From Actinomycetota bacterium (lineage in GTDB: Bacteria; Actinomycetota; Acidimicrobiia; Acidimicrobiales; JAHWLA01), in contig JAHWLA010000098.1 of NCBI GenBank assembly GCA_019347595.1, positions 1 to 9,215 on the forward strand: DNA of 9,215 bases, given 5' to 3'. Positions 1-7,030 of the stretch are shown one piece after another (position 1 is the stretch's first letter; the number at the start of each line of letters is the position of its first letter). Below the pieces are notes generated by a model that worked only from the letters and a program-made list of their open reading frames with translations, was not told the DNA's origin and made no database searches. The translations under genes and the position numbers were made by a program.

Positions 1-524
1 CGGTGAAGCAGGTGTCGTCGACGGCGGAGAAGTTCGACGCGTTGGAGGTGCTCCGCGACGACAGCGTCATCGGCGCGCCGCCCCGGTTGGTGACGGTGAC
101 CACCTCGGTGGCCGAGCTCGTCACCGGCACGTCGCCGTAGGCGATGCCGGTGCGGTCGACGACCAACGGCGAGACGCCGGCGCCCGACAGGTTCACGCGC
201 ACGCTCGCCGATATGCCGCCGTCGCCGGCGAAGTGCCAGGCGACCTCGCCGAGATGCGCGCCGGTGGCCTGGGGCCCGAAGCGCACGCCCGAGGTGCACG
301 ACGCGCCCGGCGCCAGCGGCTCGGCGGTGAAGCAGGTGTCGTCGACGGCGGAGAAGTTCGACGCGTTGGAGGTGCTCCGCGACGACAGCGTCATCGGCGC
401 GCCGCCCCGGTTGGTGACGGTGACCACCTCGGTGGCCGAGCTCGTCACCGGCACGTCGCCGTAGGCGATGCCGGTGCGGTCGACGACCAACGGCGAGACG
501 CCGGCGCCCGACAGGTTCACGCGC
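1..524. repeat. Tandem repeat, period 324 bp, with 200-bp perfect identity
   Basis: Bases 1-200 and 325-524 are identical at every position I compared, giving a 324-bp (108-codon) period within the gene for the large secreted protein. The intervening 201-324 belongs to the same unit as 1-200. The next unit towards the N terminus (about 525-848) has the same architecture but is clearly diverged and one codon longer: 'HFFRESDGRSFSARV' against 'HFAGDGGISASVRV'. The block encodes the end of one ASH-type repeat and the start of the next, including 'NLSGAGVSPLVVDRTG'. Identity at synonymous positions implies recent duplication or gene conversion rather than selection on protein alone. Confidence 0.95.
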
Positions 525-2680
525 GCCGAGAAGCTGCGCCCGTCGCTCTCCCGGAAGAAGTGCCAGGCGATCTGTCCGGTGTGCGCCGCTTCGGTCTGCG
601 GCGAGAAGCGCACGCCCGAGGTGCACGACGCGCCGGGCGCGAGCGGCTCGACGGTGAAGCACGTGTCGTCCACCGCCGCGAAGTTGCCCGCGTTCGTGGT
701 GCTCCGGGAACCGAGCACGACCGGCTGGCTGCCCTGGTTCGTCACAGTGACGACTTCGGTCTCCGAGGCGGTAACGGCGACATCGCCGTAGGCCACCGCG
801 CCCCGGTCGACGACGACGGCAGGAATCACTCGGACTGTGTAGCGGCGGATGCCGCGCACGCCGTTCTCGTCGGTGGCGCGCACGTCGAAGGTGAACACGC
901 CCACGGTGTTCGGCGTGCCGGTGAGGGCACCCGTCGACGACATCGCCAGGCCGGGCGGCAGCTCGCCGTACACGTCGAAGAAGGCCGCGGAACCGACGGT
1001 GCCGGTGGCGCTGAACTGGGCGCTGTACGCCTCACCGTCGACGGCGTCGGCGATCGTCTCCGGCTGCACGACCACTGTGTTCTCGGCGACGGTGACGGTG
1101 GCCGTGCCGGTCACGCTCCCGACCGTGCCGGTGACGGTCTGCACGCCGGGACGACGGAACTCGCAGGTGCTGTCGACGCACGTCCCTGTGGGGCTCACCG
1201 AGTAGACGGGCGACTGCGAGCCCACGGGGTTGCCGTAGGCGTCGGTGCCTGTGGCCGTGAACGTCTGCGACTGGCCCGCCTTCAACGAGGCGGTCGGCGG
1301 GTCGAGGTGGAGGTGGGCCAACGGGCCGGCGGCGACGTTGACGCCCGACTGCGTGCCGGTGACCGCGAGCATGGCGGTGTCGGTGGCCGTGATCGAGTGC
1401 GTGCCCGCCGTGCGCAGCTCGACAGAGAACGTGCCGACGCCGTCGCTGAGGGCGCCGTCGGCGGGAAGCTGGGCCTGCGGGTCGCTGCTGGTGACGGCGA
1501 CCGTGCCGTCGTAGTCGGTGACCACGTTGCCGTACTGGTCGAGCGCGGTCACGGTGACGCCGGCAGGGGTGCCCGCCGTTGTCGTCGTCGGGTACCCGCT
1601 CACGGACAGGGAGGCCACCTCGTCGGGCACCACGGTCACGTCGGCGGTGTCGGAGATGCCGTCCACCGTGCCCGTGACGGTGTGGGCGCCTGCTGTGGTC
1701 GCCGTGCACGACACGGCGTCGCAGGTGCCGTCGGGGCTGATCGACAGCGTGGGCGTGACCGTGCCGCGGCTGTTGCCGTAGGCATCGAAACCTTCGGCCG
1801 CGTAGGGCTGGGCGACGCCCGCGGGCACGGTGGCCGACGACGGCGACAGCGTGATCGATGCCAGGGCGGCGGGCGCGACCACGATGCCCGCCTGCGTGCC
1901 GTGAACCGATCCGTCGCCGGTGCGCGCCGCCGTGATCGACTGGGTGCCCGCGGTGACGAGGGTGGCGGTGAAGGCGGCCGACCCCCCGGGGACGGGCGAC
2001 GGCGCCGGAAGCGTGGCGCGCGAGTCCGTGCTGCTGAAGGCCACGGTCCCCTCGACGGGCGCGTTGGTATTGCCGTACTGGTCGACGCCGGTGACGGTGA
2101 AGGGCTGCGCGGTGCCCGCCGTCGTGCGGTCGGGATGGCCGGCGACGGTCAGCCACCGAGCGGGTCCGGGGCGCAGGGTGACGACCGGCTGAACCTCGAC
2201 CCCGGTGAACACGGGTGAGCCCGCGAAGGCGGAGGTGGTGGTCAGCTCGGCCGGTCCCGCTGTCGTGGGGACCTGCACGTTGCCGTAGCGGAGCGTGAAC
2301 GACGTGGTCTGCCGGCAGGTGACGCCGTCGACGGTGACGGTCCACGGGCCGGTTCCGGTGACGGCCCCGAGCGCGCCGCGCCGGCACGTGTCGAGCGAGA
2401 GGGAGAGATACCCGGCGGCCGAGGCGTCCGCCGTCTGCGGCACCGACCACCCGGCGGGGATCACCGTGCGAACAGTGCCCCGGAACGGGCGGTCACCCGT
2501 TTCGTAAGTGAGGACGAAGTTCGACCCGCCGGTGCCGGCCTCCACGCTCGTCGGGGTGACCGACGCCGACCTGAGCGGCTGCGTGGCCGGCCCCTCCGGC
2601 GTTGTCGCCCCTGCGGGGAACGCCGCTGCGAGGAGTGACGTGGCCGCGACGGCGACGCCGACGAGAGTGCGCTTGTTCAT
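1..2680 (-). CDS. Large secreted multi-domain Ig-like / choice-of-anchor D repeat protein (3' end beyond window)
   Basis: The frame is open from an ATG at 2680 to the left edge (893 codons, no stop). Residues 1-25 look like a Sec signal peptide: MNKR, a hydrophobic stretch, then PAGA before Thr26. Residues 39-170 form an N-terminal beta-rich domain of the kind that begins 'SVTPTSVEAGTGG' and contains 'VIPAGWSVPQ'. Next is a duplicated two-module unit: A1 about 175-270 and A2 355-452 ('VSGYPTTTTAGT', 'ALDQYGN', 'TAGTHSITATDT', invasin/Big-like), alternating with B1 271-354 and B2 453-536, which carry a close Cys pair. Residues 538-618 are a putative-Ig (He_PIG-like) domain with 'LPPGLAMSSTGALTGTP'. 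From 620 on there are ASPM/SPD-2/Hydin-type repeats ('VVDR..AYGDV..T..E.VTVTN', 'LAPGASCTSGVRF.P', 'NLSGAG'), two complete and one cut by the edge. Such proteins are usually exported adhesive or structural surface proteins; the ligand is unknown. Any C-terminal anchor lies outside the window. No enzyme domain is visible. Confidence 0.9.
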   Translation of the reverse strand, partial: MNKRTLVGVAVAATSLLAAAFPAGATTPEGPATQPLRSASVTPTSVEAGTGGSNFVLTYETGDRPFRGTVRTVIPAGWSVPQTADASAAGYLSLSLDTCRRGALGAVTGTGPWTVTVDGVTCRQTTSFTLRYGNVQVPTTAGPAELTTTSAFAGSPVFTGVEVQPVVTLRPGPARWLTVAGHPDRTTAGTAQPFTVTGVDQYGNTNAPVEGTVAFSSTDSRATLPAPSPVPGGSAAFTATLVTAGTQSITAARTGDGSVHGTQAGIVVAPAALASITLSPSSATVPAGVAQPYAAEGFDAYGNSRGTVTPTLSISPDGTCDAVSCTATTAGAHTVTGTVDGISDTADVTVVPDEVASLSVSGYPTTTTAGTPAGVTVTALDQYGNVVTDYDGTVAVTSSDPQAQLPADGALSDGVGTFSVELRTAGTHSITATDTAMLAVTGTQSGVNVAAGPLAHLHLDPPTASLKAGQSQTFTATGTDAYGNPVGSQSPVYSVSPTGTCVDSTCEFRRPGVQTVTGTVGSVTGTATVTVAENTVVVQPETIADAVDGEAYSAQFSATGTVGSAAFFDVYGELPPGLAMSSTGALTGTPNTVGVFTFDVRATDENGVRGIRRYTVRVIPAVVVDRGAVAYGDVAVTASETEVVTVTNQGSQPVVLGSRSTTNAGNFAAVDDTCFTVEPLAPGASCTSGVRFSPQTEAAHTGQIAWHFFRESDGRSFSARVNLSGAGVSPLVVDRTGIAYGDVPVTSSATEVVTVTNRGGAPMTLSSRSTSNASNFSAVDDTCFTAEPLAPGASCTSGVRFGPQATGAHLGEVAWHFAGDGGISASVRVNLSGAGVSPLVVDRTGIAYGDVPVTSSATEVVTVTNRGGAPMTLSSRSTSNASNFSAVDDTCFT

Positions 2681-2721
2681 TGTGTCCCCAGCCCGCCCGA
2701 TTGCCTGAAATTGCCACTCTC

Positions 2722-2750
2722 AGTGCACCATTCCGATGTCCCGGCGTCAA
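2722..2750 (-). promoter_or_regulatory. Candidate promoter for the large secreted protein gene
   Basis: In the 89-bp gap between the cupredoxin stop and the ATG at 2680, the minus strand carries TTGACG (2750-2745), an excellent -35 match. Seventeen bases later comes TGCACT (2727-2722), a poor -10 match with only T1, A4 and T6. No strong Shine-Dalgarno precedes the ATG; the best is GGGGA a few bases upstream. A small stem CCCGG-TGAT-CCGGG (2765-2752) sits just after the cupredoxin stop and could be a weak terminator, but it has no T-run. ATTGCC occurs twice 10 bp apart (2700-2705, 2710-2715). Confidence 0.35.
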
Positions 2751-2769
2751 TCCCGGATCACCGGGCCGG

Positions 2770-3159
2770 TCAGCCGACGAGGAGCGTGCCCTCCATGCCC
2801 TGGGCCCGGTGGAAGCGGCAGTAGAAGACGTGGGAGGCGGCCGTGGGGGCCTGGATCAGCACCTCGACCTCCTCCCCGGGGTCTACCTCCTGGTCGATGG
2901 CCAGGGCGTCGACGGTGAAGGTGTGCGGCGCGTTGCCCTTGTTCGACACGCGCAGGGCGACGGGTGAACCGGCACTCACCTGGACGGTCGCGGGATCGAA
3001 GGCGAAGTCGGTGGCGACCACGGCCGTGGTCGTGGCCTGCACCGTCACGCCGGGCCCCGTGGTCGTGCTGGTGTCGTCGGCGCTGTCGTCGGCGTCGCCG
3101 TTGCAGGCCCCCACGAGGACGACGGTCAGCAGGACGGCGAAGGAGAGTCGGCGGCGCAC
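2770..3159 (-). CDS. Cupredoxin-like blue copper lipoprotein
   Basis: 129 aa from a GTG start at 3159, chosen because it places MRRRLSFAVLLTVVLVGAC at the N terminus. This is a lipoprotein signal with Arg-rich n-region and lipobox VGA-Cys19. An Asp/Thr-rich flexible linker follows (20-48). The plastocyanin/cupredoxin fold spans about 49-129, with 'DFAFDPATVQVSAGSPVALRVSNKG' type strands. The type 1 copper ligands are all visible: His79 in 'NAPHTF', then Cys114, His117 and Met122 in 'FYCRFHRAQGMEG' (C-x2-H-x4-M). The protein should be an extracytoplasmic, lipid-anchored electron carrier or copper-binding protein. The partner is unknown and no oxidase or reductase gene is adjacent. It is separated by 140 bp from the operon upstream and likely has its own promoter. 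The family assignment is strong; the redox partner cannot be inferred. Confidence 0.88.
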   Translation of the reverse strand: MRRRLSFAVLLTVVLVGACNGDADDSADDTSTTTGPGVTVQATTTAVVATDFAFDPATVQVSAGSPVALRVSNKGNAPHTFTVDALAIDQEVDPGEEVEVLIQAPTAASHVFYCRFHRAQGMEGTLLVG

Positions 3160-3172
3160 GGCGCAGACCGTA
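3160..3172 (-). promoter_or_regulatory. Likely leaderless -10 box of the cupredoxin gene
   Basis: On the minus strand TACGGT (3172-3167) lies exactly 7 nt before the GTG at 3159, with no Shine-Dalgarno between. In actinobacteria a TANNNT box ends about 6-7 nt before the transcription start, so the mRNA would begin at or next to the start codon. No convincing -35 is seen 16-18 bp upstream. Confidence 0.4.
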
Positions 3173-3239
3173 CCGCACCCCCACGCCGAACTTGCGTACG
3201 GATCGCGTTGTTTTGCGCGCCGTTTTCTACGCAGGTTCC

Positions 3240-3299
3240 GGGGCGGGGCGGGGCGGGGCGGGGCGGGCGGGCGGGCGGGGCGGGCGGGCGGGGCGGGCG
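3240..3299. other. G-run / single-C-loop tract, G-quadruplex-prone on + strand
   Basis: Thirteen consecutive runs of three or four G separated by single C residues occupy the + strand here, far more than the four runs needed for one intramolecular quadruplex. The complementary minus strand is C3-4/G. The tract starts directly after the mogA stop codon (3302-3300). Since all neighbouring genes read on the minus strand, the G-rich strand is the template and the transcript would be C-rich and G-poor. Confidence 0.85.
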
Positions 3300-3763
3300 T
3301 CAGTGCGGGTGCTCGCCGCGCAGGAGCGCCAAGGCGTGCGGGAGCACGTCGAGCACCGCGTCGAGGCACTCCACCGCGCCATTGGTGGAACCGGGCGTGT
3401 TGAGGATCAGCGCGTGGTCGAGCGTCCCGGCCGCGGCACGGGAAAGGCGGCCGAGCGGGCTGACCAGTCGCATGGCTTCCGCCAGCCCCGGCGCGTCGCG
3501 GTCGAGCACCGTTTTGGTGCCTTCCGGCGTGAGGTCGCGCGGGCCGAAGCCGGTGCCGCCGGTCGTCACGATGAGGCCGGTGAAGCGGGCGGCCATCTCG
3601 CGCAGGGCGAACGCCACCGAGTCGATGCCGTCGGCGACCACCCGGCGCTCCTCGACATCGAAGTCGGCCGCGGTCAGCCGCTCGACGAGCGCATCGCCGG
3701 AGCGGTCCTCCCTCGTCCCTGCCACCACGCCGTCGGAGACGGTGAGGACCTTCGCCCGCAGGG

Positions 3764-3767
<4 letters not shown>
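3300..3767 (-). CDS. mogA: MogA/MoaB-family molybdopterin adenylyltransferase
   Basis: 155 aa from a GTG at 3767 that overlaps the rpe stop as GTGA. The protein is of usual length for the single-domain MogA/MoaB family. The N-terminal strand 'AKVLTVSDGVVAGTREDRSGDAL' (5-27), the MPT-binding loop 'TTGGTGFGPRDLTPE' (68-82) and 'NTPGSTNGAVECL' (123-135) are all present. Family members activate molybdopterin with ATP to give adenylylated MPT, preparing it for molybdate insertion in the cytoplasm. No other Mo-cofactor gene lies in the window, and its place at the end of the fmt-rsmB-rpe run looks like co-transcription rather than pathway clustering. MogA (catalytic) and MoaB (sometimes inactive) cannot be told apart with certainty from sequence alone. 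Confidence 0.85.
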
Positions 3768-4420
<653 letters not shown>

Positions 4421-4431
4421 CGGCGCCAACC

Positions 4432-5628
4432 CTACCGGTCCGCCCTGCGCAGCCCGAGCACGTACATGCCGTCGGTTCCGGCCGTCTGCGGGAGGAGGCG
4501 GGCGCCCCGGCCCAGCGGTTCCCACGGGGCGGGCGGCGGCGGGAGTGCCACGAGGTTCGGGTGGGCGGCGGCGAGCCAGGCGTCGATGTCGGCCGACTCC
4601 GCCAGGGTGAGCGTGCACACCGAGTAGACGAGGACACCGCCCGGCTTCACCAGGTCGACGGCCGCGTCGAGCAGGTCCCGCTGGAGGGCGGCCAGGCGCT
4701 CGATGTCTCCAGGCTCGATGCGCCATCGCGCGTCGGGGCGACGGCGCAGCACGCCGAGGCCCGAGCACGGGGCGTCGAGCAGGACGCGATCGAACGTGGC
4801 GGGCGGATAGGGCGGGCGGCGGCCGTCGGCTTGGAGCACAGCCACGTTGCCGAGCCGCAGCCGACGGACGTTCGACTGCACGAGGCCGACGCGGTGGTCG
4901 AGGACGTCGGAGGCGACGACCAGCGCGGGCTTGTCCGACGCCATGGCGGTGGCCTTGCCGCCCGGCGCCGCGCACAGGTCGGCGACCCGCGCCCCCGGCT
5001 GGGCGCCCACGTAGGCCGCCACCCACTGCGACGCCTCGTCCTGCACGTAACCGTCCTCGCGCTCGGTCACCGTGGGAGCGATGTTCATCTGCTCCAGCGC
5101 CGCGCCCGCCGCGTCGATGCCGATGTCGGCGGCCAGGCGGCGGACGACCCAGTCGGGATAGCTGAGCTTGGTGGCGGGGTCGGGCCAACGGACGGGCAGC
5201 GCGCCGGCCACCTTGCGCAGCACGGCGTTGACAAGGCCGCGGGCCCGCACCGGTGCGGCCGACACCGTGGCGGACACCGCGGCGTGCGGCGGCGTCTGGA
5301 GGAAGGCGAGTTGGTAGGCGCCCAGGCGCAGCGCCGCGCGCACGTCGGCGTCGAGCGTGCGCTTGTCGTCGACGAAGCGGTCAACCAGCCAGTCGCAGCC
5401 CCGCCGCATGCGCGTCGCCCCGTAGACCAGCTCGGTCACGAAGGCCCGGTCGCGGGCCGACAGGTCGCTGTCGTCCAGCAGTTGCGGGACGACGAGGTTG
5501 GCGTAGGCGCCCTCCTCGATGCGCAGCAACGCCTGCATCGCCACCACCCTGGCGTTCTGGTCCCCCGATCGCGCGTCAGAGCGCGCGATCGGGGGACCAG
5601 AACCGCGGTGGTGATGGAGGTCAGACAC
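4432..5628 (-). CDS. rsmB: 16S rRNA (cytosine-967-C5)-methyltransferase
   Basis: 398 aa from GTG at 5628, overlapping the fmt stop by 8 bp; stop TAG. It methylates C5 of C967 in 16S rRNA using S-adenosylmethionine. Residues about 27-150 are the NusB-like RNA-binding domain ('RVVAMQALLRIEEGAYANLVVPQLL', split here as RVVAMQALL and IEEGAYANL). Residues 210-398 form the Rossmann methyltransferase: SAM motif 'VADLCAAPGGKAT' (215-227), 'DAPCSGLG' with Cys288 (product release) and 'YSVCTL' with nucleophile Cys338. The start is inferred: 'NARVVAMQ' must be included, and GTG 5628 is the only good start between that point and the fmt stop. Two oddities are present. Codons 9-26 encode a 22-bp perfect inverted repeat, and the linker between the NusB part and the methyltransferase is short ('NIAPTVTEREDGYVQDEASQ'). 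Confidence 0.95.
   Translation of the reverse strand: MSDLHHHRGSGPPIARSDARSGDQNARVVAMQALLRIEEGAYANLVVPQLLDDSDLSARDRAFVTELVYGATRMRRGCDWLVDRFVDDKRTLDADVRAALRLGAYQLAFLQTPPHAAVSATVSAAPVRARGLVNAVLRKVAGALPVRWPDPATKLSYPDWVVRRLAADIGIDAAGAALEQMNIAPTVTEREDGYVQDEASQWVAAYVGAQPGARVADLCAAPGGKATAMASDKPALVVASDVLDHRVGLVQSNVRRLRLGNVAVLQADGRRPPYPPATFDRVLLDAPCSGLGVLRRRPDARWRIEPGDIERLAALQRDLLDAAVDLVKPGGVLVYSVCTLTLAESADIDAWLAAAHPNLVALPPPPAPWEPLGRGARLLPQTAGTDGMYVLGLRRADR
5554..5603. repeat. 22-bp perfect inverted repeat with 6-base loop in rsmB 5' end
   Basis: The left arm 5554-5575 and right arm 5582-5603 are exact reverse complements around a 6-base centre (5576-5581). The arm has GTTCTGG at the outer end, CCCCCGATC in the middle and GCGCG at the centre. 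A further CACCACC / GGTGGTG pair lies outside (about 5541-5547 and 5607-5613), separated by a few unpaired bases. It starts about 25 nt downstream of the rsmB GTG and is translated as 'GSGPPIARSDARSGDQN', a tract with no counterpart I know in RsmB. Confidence 0.95.
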
Positions 5629-6487
5629 CGAGGCGTTCGCCGGGCTGGAGGCGGGCGCCGTTGGCCCACGCCGCGGCGGGCTGGGGGCCCTTCCCCTCGG
5701 GCTGCACCTCGACTAGCGCCAACCCCCCGCCGTCACCCGCGGCGACGACGAGGTTCTCGATCTCCCCCGGCACGCCCGCGGCGGCCGTCACCCGTCGGGT
5801 GGCGTGCACGCGCAGGCGCTTGCCCCGGAACGTGGTCCACGCCCGCCCCAGCCGTACCACGGCATGGAGCTCCTCGTGCGGGCGGAACCAGTCGAGCCGA
5901 AAGTCCTCGGGCTCGAGCTTGGCTGCATACGTCGGCTCGCCTGCCTGCGGCACCGGTTCGCCAAGCCCGTCGCGCAGCCGCTCGACGAGCAACCGCGTCC
6001 CCACCGTGACGAGGCGCGAACGCAGCGAATCGGCCGACTCGTCGGGGCCGATGGCCACCCGCTCCACGGCGTAGACGGGACCGGTGTCGAGCCCCTCCTC
6101 CAACTGCATCAGGCACACGCCCGTCTCGGTGTCGCCCGCCAGGATCGCCCGCTCCACCGGGGCGGCGCCCCGCCAGCGCGGCAGGAGCGAGAAGTGCACG
6201 TTCACCATCGGTACCCGCTCCAGCACATGCGGCTTGATGAGCCGGCCGAACGCCACGACGACACCCAGCGGCACGTCGGCGTCGAGCACGTCGTCGACCC
6301 GTTCGGTCACGGGGATGCCGTGTTTCTCGGCCGCCTCCTTGACGGGACTCGGCATGGTGGCCGCGCCGCGTCCCCGTCGTCGGTCGGGCTGGGTGACGAC
6401 GAGCGCCACGTCGTGGCCGTCGGCCACCAGCGCCTCCAGAGGCGGGACCGCCGCCTGGGGCGTGCCGAGGTAGGCGAGCCGGGTCAG
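5621..6487 (-). CDS. fmt: Methionyl-tRNA formyltransferase
   Basis: 288 aa if started at CTG 6487, which overlaps the def stop as CTGA. The enzyme transfers a formyl group from 10-formyl-tetrahydrofolate to Met-tRNAfMet for initiation. The N terminus reads '(L/M)TRLAYLGTPQAAVPPLEAL', matching the family's usual beginning residue for residue. The formyltransferase core includes 'VVVAFGRLIKPHVL' and 'NVHFSLLPRWRGAAP' with Asn96 and His98. 'EEGLDTGPV' contains Asp134, so the catalytic Asn/His/Asp triad is intact. From about residue 195 the OB-like tRNA-binding C-terminal domain follows. Length is slightly under the usual 300-315. No in-frame ATG, GTG or TTG lies near the expected N terminus, so a rare CTG start coupled to def termination is the best reading. 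def-fmt adjacency is classic. Confidence 0.95.
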   Translation of the reverse strand: MTRLAYLGTPQAAVPPLEALVADGHDVALVVTQPDRRRGRGAATMPSPVKEAAEKHGIPVTERVDDVLDADVPLGVVVAFGRLIKPHVLERVPMVNVHFSLLPRWRGAAPVERAILAGDTETGVCLMQLEEGLDTGPVYAVERVAIGPDESADSLRSRLVTVGTRLLVERLRDGLGEPVPQAGEPTYAAKLEPEDFRLDWFRPHEELHAVVRLGRAWTTFRGKRLRVHATRRVTAAAGVPGEIENLVVAAGDGGGLALVEVQPEGKGPQPAAAWANGARLQPGERLGV

Positions 6488-7017
6488 GGCCGGCCCGGGG
6501 CGCGCAGTTCGCTGTCGGCTGTGGCCGACAGGTCGAGCGCCCGGCTGCGCAGGACGCGCATGGCTTCCTTGCGCTGGTCGGCATCGAGACGATCGAGCAA
6601 CAGCGTGCCGTCGAGGTGGTCGAGCTCGTGCTGGAAGACCCGGCCCAGGTACTCGTCGGCCTCGATGGACAGCTCGTTGCCCTCGAGGTCGTAGCCGACG
6701 AGGTGCACTGTCTTCGGCCGTGTGATCGTCCAGTAGAGACCGGGCACCGACAGGCATCCCTCGTCGAAGTCCCATTCGCCGTCGGACGCGTCGATGCGGG
6801 GGTTGACGATGGCCTGCGGCCCGTCGCCCACGTCGTAGACGAACAACCGCTTCTGCACGCCGACCTGCGGGGCCGCCAAGCCCACGCCGGGCGCCGCGTA
6901 CATGGTCTCCACCATGTCCTCCACCAGCCGGACGACGGCGGCGTCCACCTCGGCCACTTCGGCGGCCCGCTGCTTCAGCACGGGGTCGCCGAAGACGCGG
7001 ATGGTGTACGTGGCCAT
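6484..7017 (-). CDS. def: Peptide deformylase
   Basis: 177 aa from ATG at 7017. It is a metallohydrolase removing the N-formyl group from nascent chains, the counterpart of Fmt. All three family motifs are intact: motif 1 'GVGLAAPQVG' (44-53, Gln51), motif 2 'EGCLSVPG' (86-93, metal ligand Cys88) and motif 3 'HELDHLDG' (130-137, His130, Glu131, His134). The C-terminal tail 'SATADSELRAPGRP' is unremarkable. It starts 5 bp after the stop of the membrane protein gene and its stop TGA overlaps the fmt start. A TAGCCT box 7 nt before the ATG may allow a separate leaderless transcript. Confidence 0.97.
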   Translation of the reverse strand: MATYTIRVFGDPVLKQRAAEVAEVDAAVVRLVEDMVETMYAAPGVGLAAPQVGVQKRLFVYDVGDGPQAIVNPRIDASDGEWDFDEGCLSVPGLYWTITRPKTVHLVGYDLEGNELSIEADEYLGRVFQHELDHLDGTLLLDRLDADQRKEAMRVLRSRALDLSATADSELRAPGRP

Positions 7018-7030
7018 GCCGCTCAGGCTA
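7018..7030 (-). promoter_or_regulatory. Possible leaderless -10 box of def
   Basis: TAGCCT (7030-7025, minus strand) fits TANNNT and lies 7 nt before the def ATG, overlapping the stop codon of the upstream gene. There is no Shine-Dalgarno. With a 5-bp intergenic gap, read-through and translational coupling are equally possible, so this is tentative. Confidence 0.25.

Noticed and set aside
233..2218. A 661-residue open frame on the + strand
   Set aside because: It is antisense to the Ig-repeat gene, has Arg/Gly/His-rich low-complexity composition and no recognisable domain. Long antisense frames are expected in GC-rich coding DNA.
1032..2450. A 472-residue minus-strand open frame
   Set aside because: It is another frame of the same DNA as the secreted protein; its His/Arg-rich content and lack of any domain mark it as a shadow.
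3193..3233. TGCGTA ... TACGCA inverted repeat upstream of the cupredoxin gene
   Set aside because: The arms are only 6 bp with a 29-bp spacer and no further pairing; this is expected by chance.
3160..3369. A longer cupredoxin beginning at 3369
   Set aside because: The extension is Arg/Pro/Ala repeats from the G-run tract and would bury the lipoprotein signal; the GTG at 3159 gives a proper signal and lipobox.
4561..6009. A 482-residue open frame on the + strand
   Set aside because: It is antisense across rsmB and fmt, which have complete catalytic motifs; no domain or plausible start signal.
6488..6775. A longer Fmt starting at 6775
   Set aside because: It would overlap def by nearly 300 bp with sequence unlike any formyltransferase N terminus.
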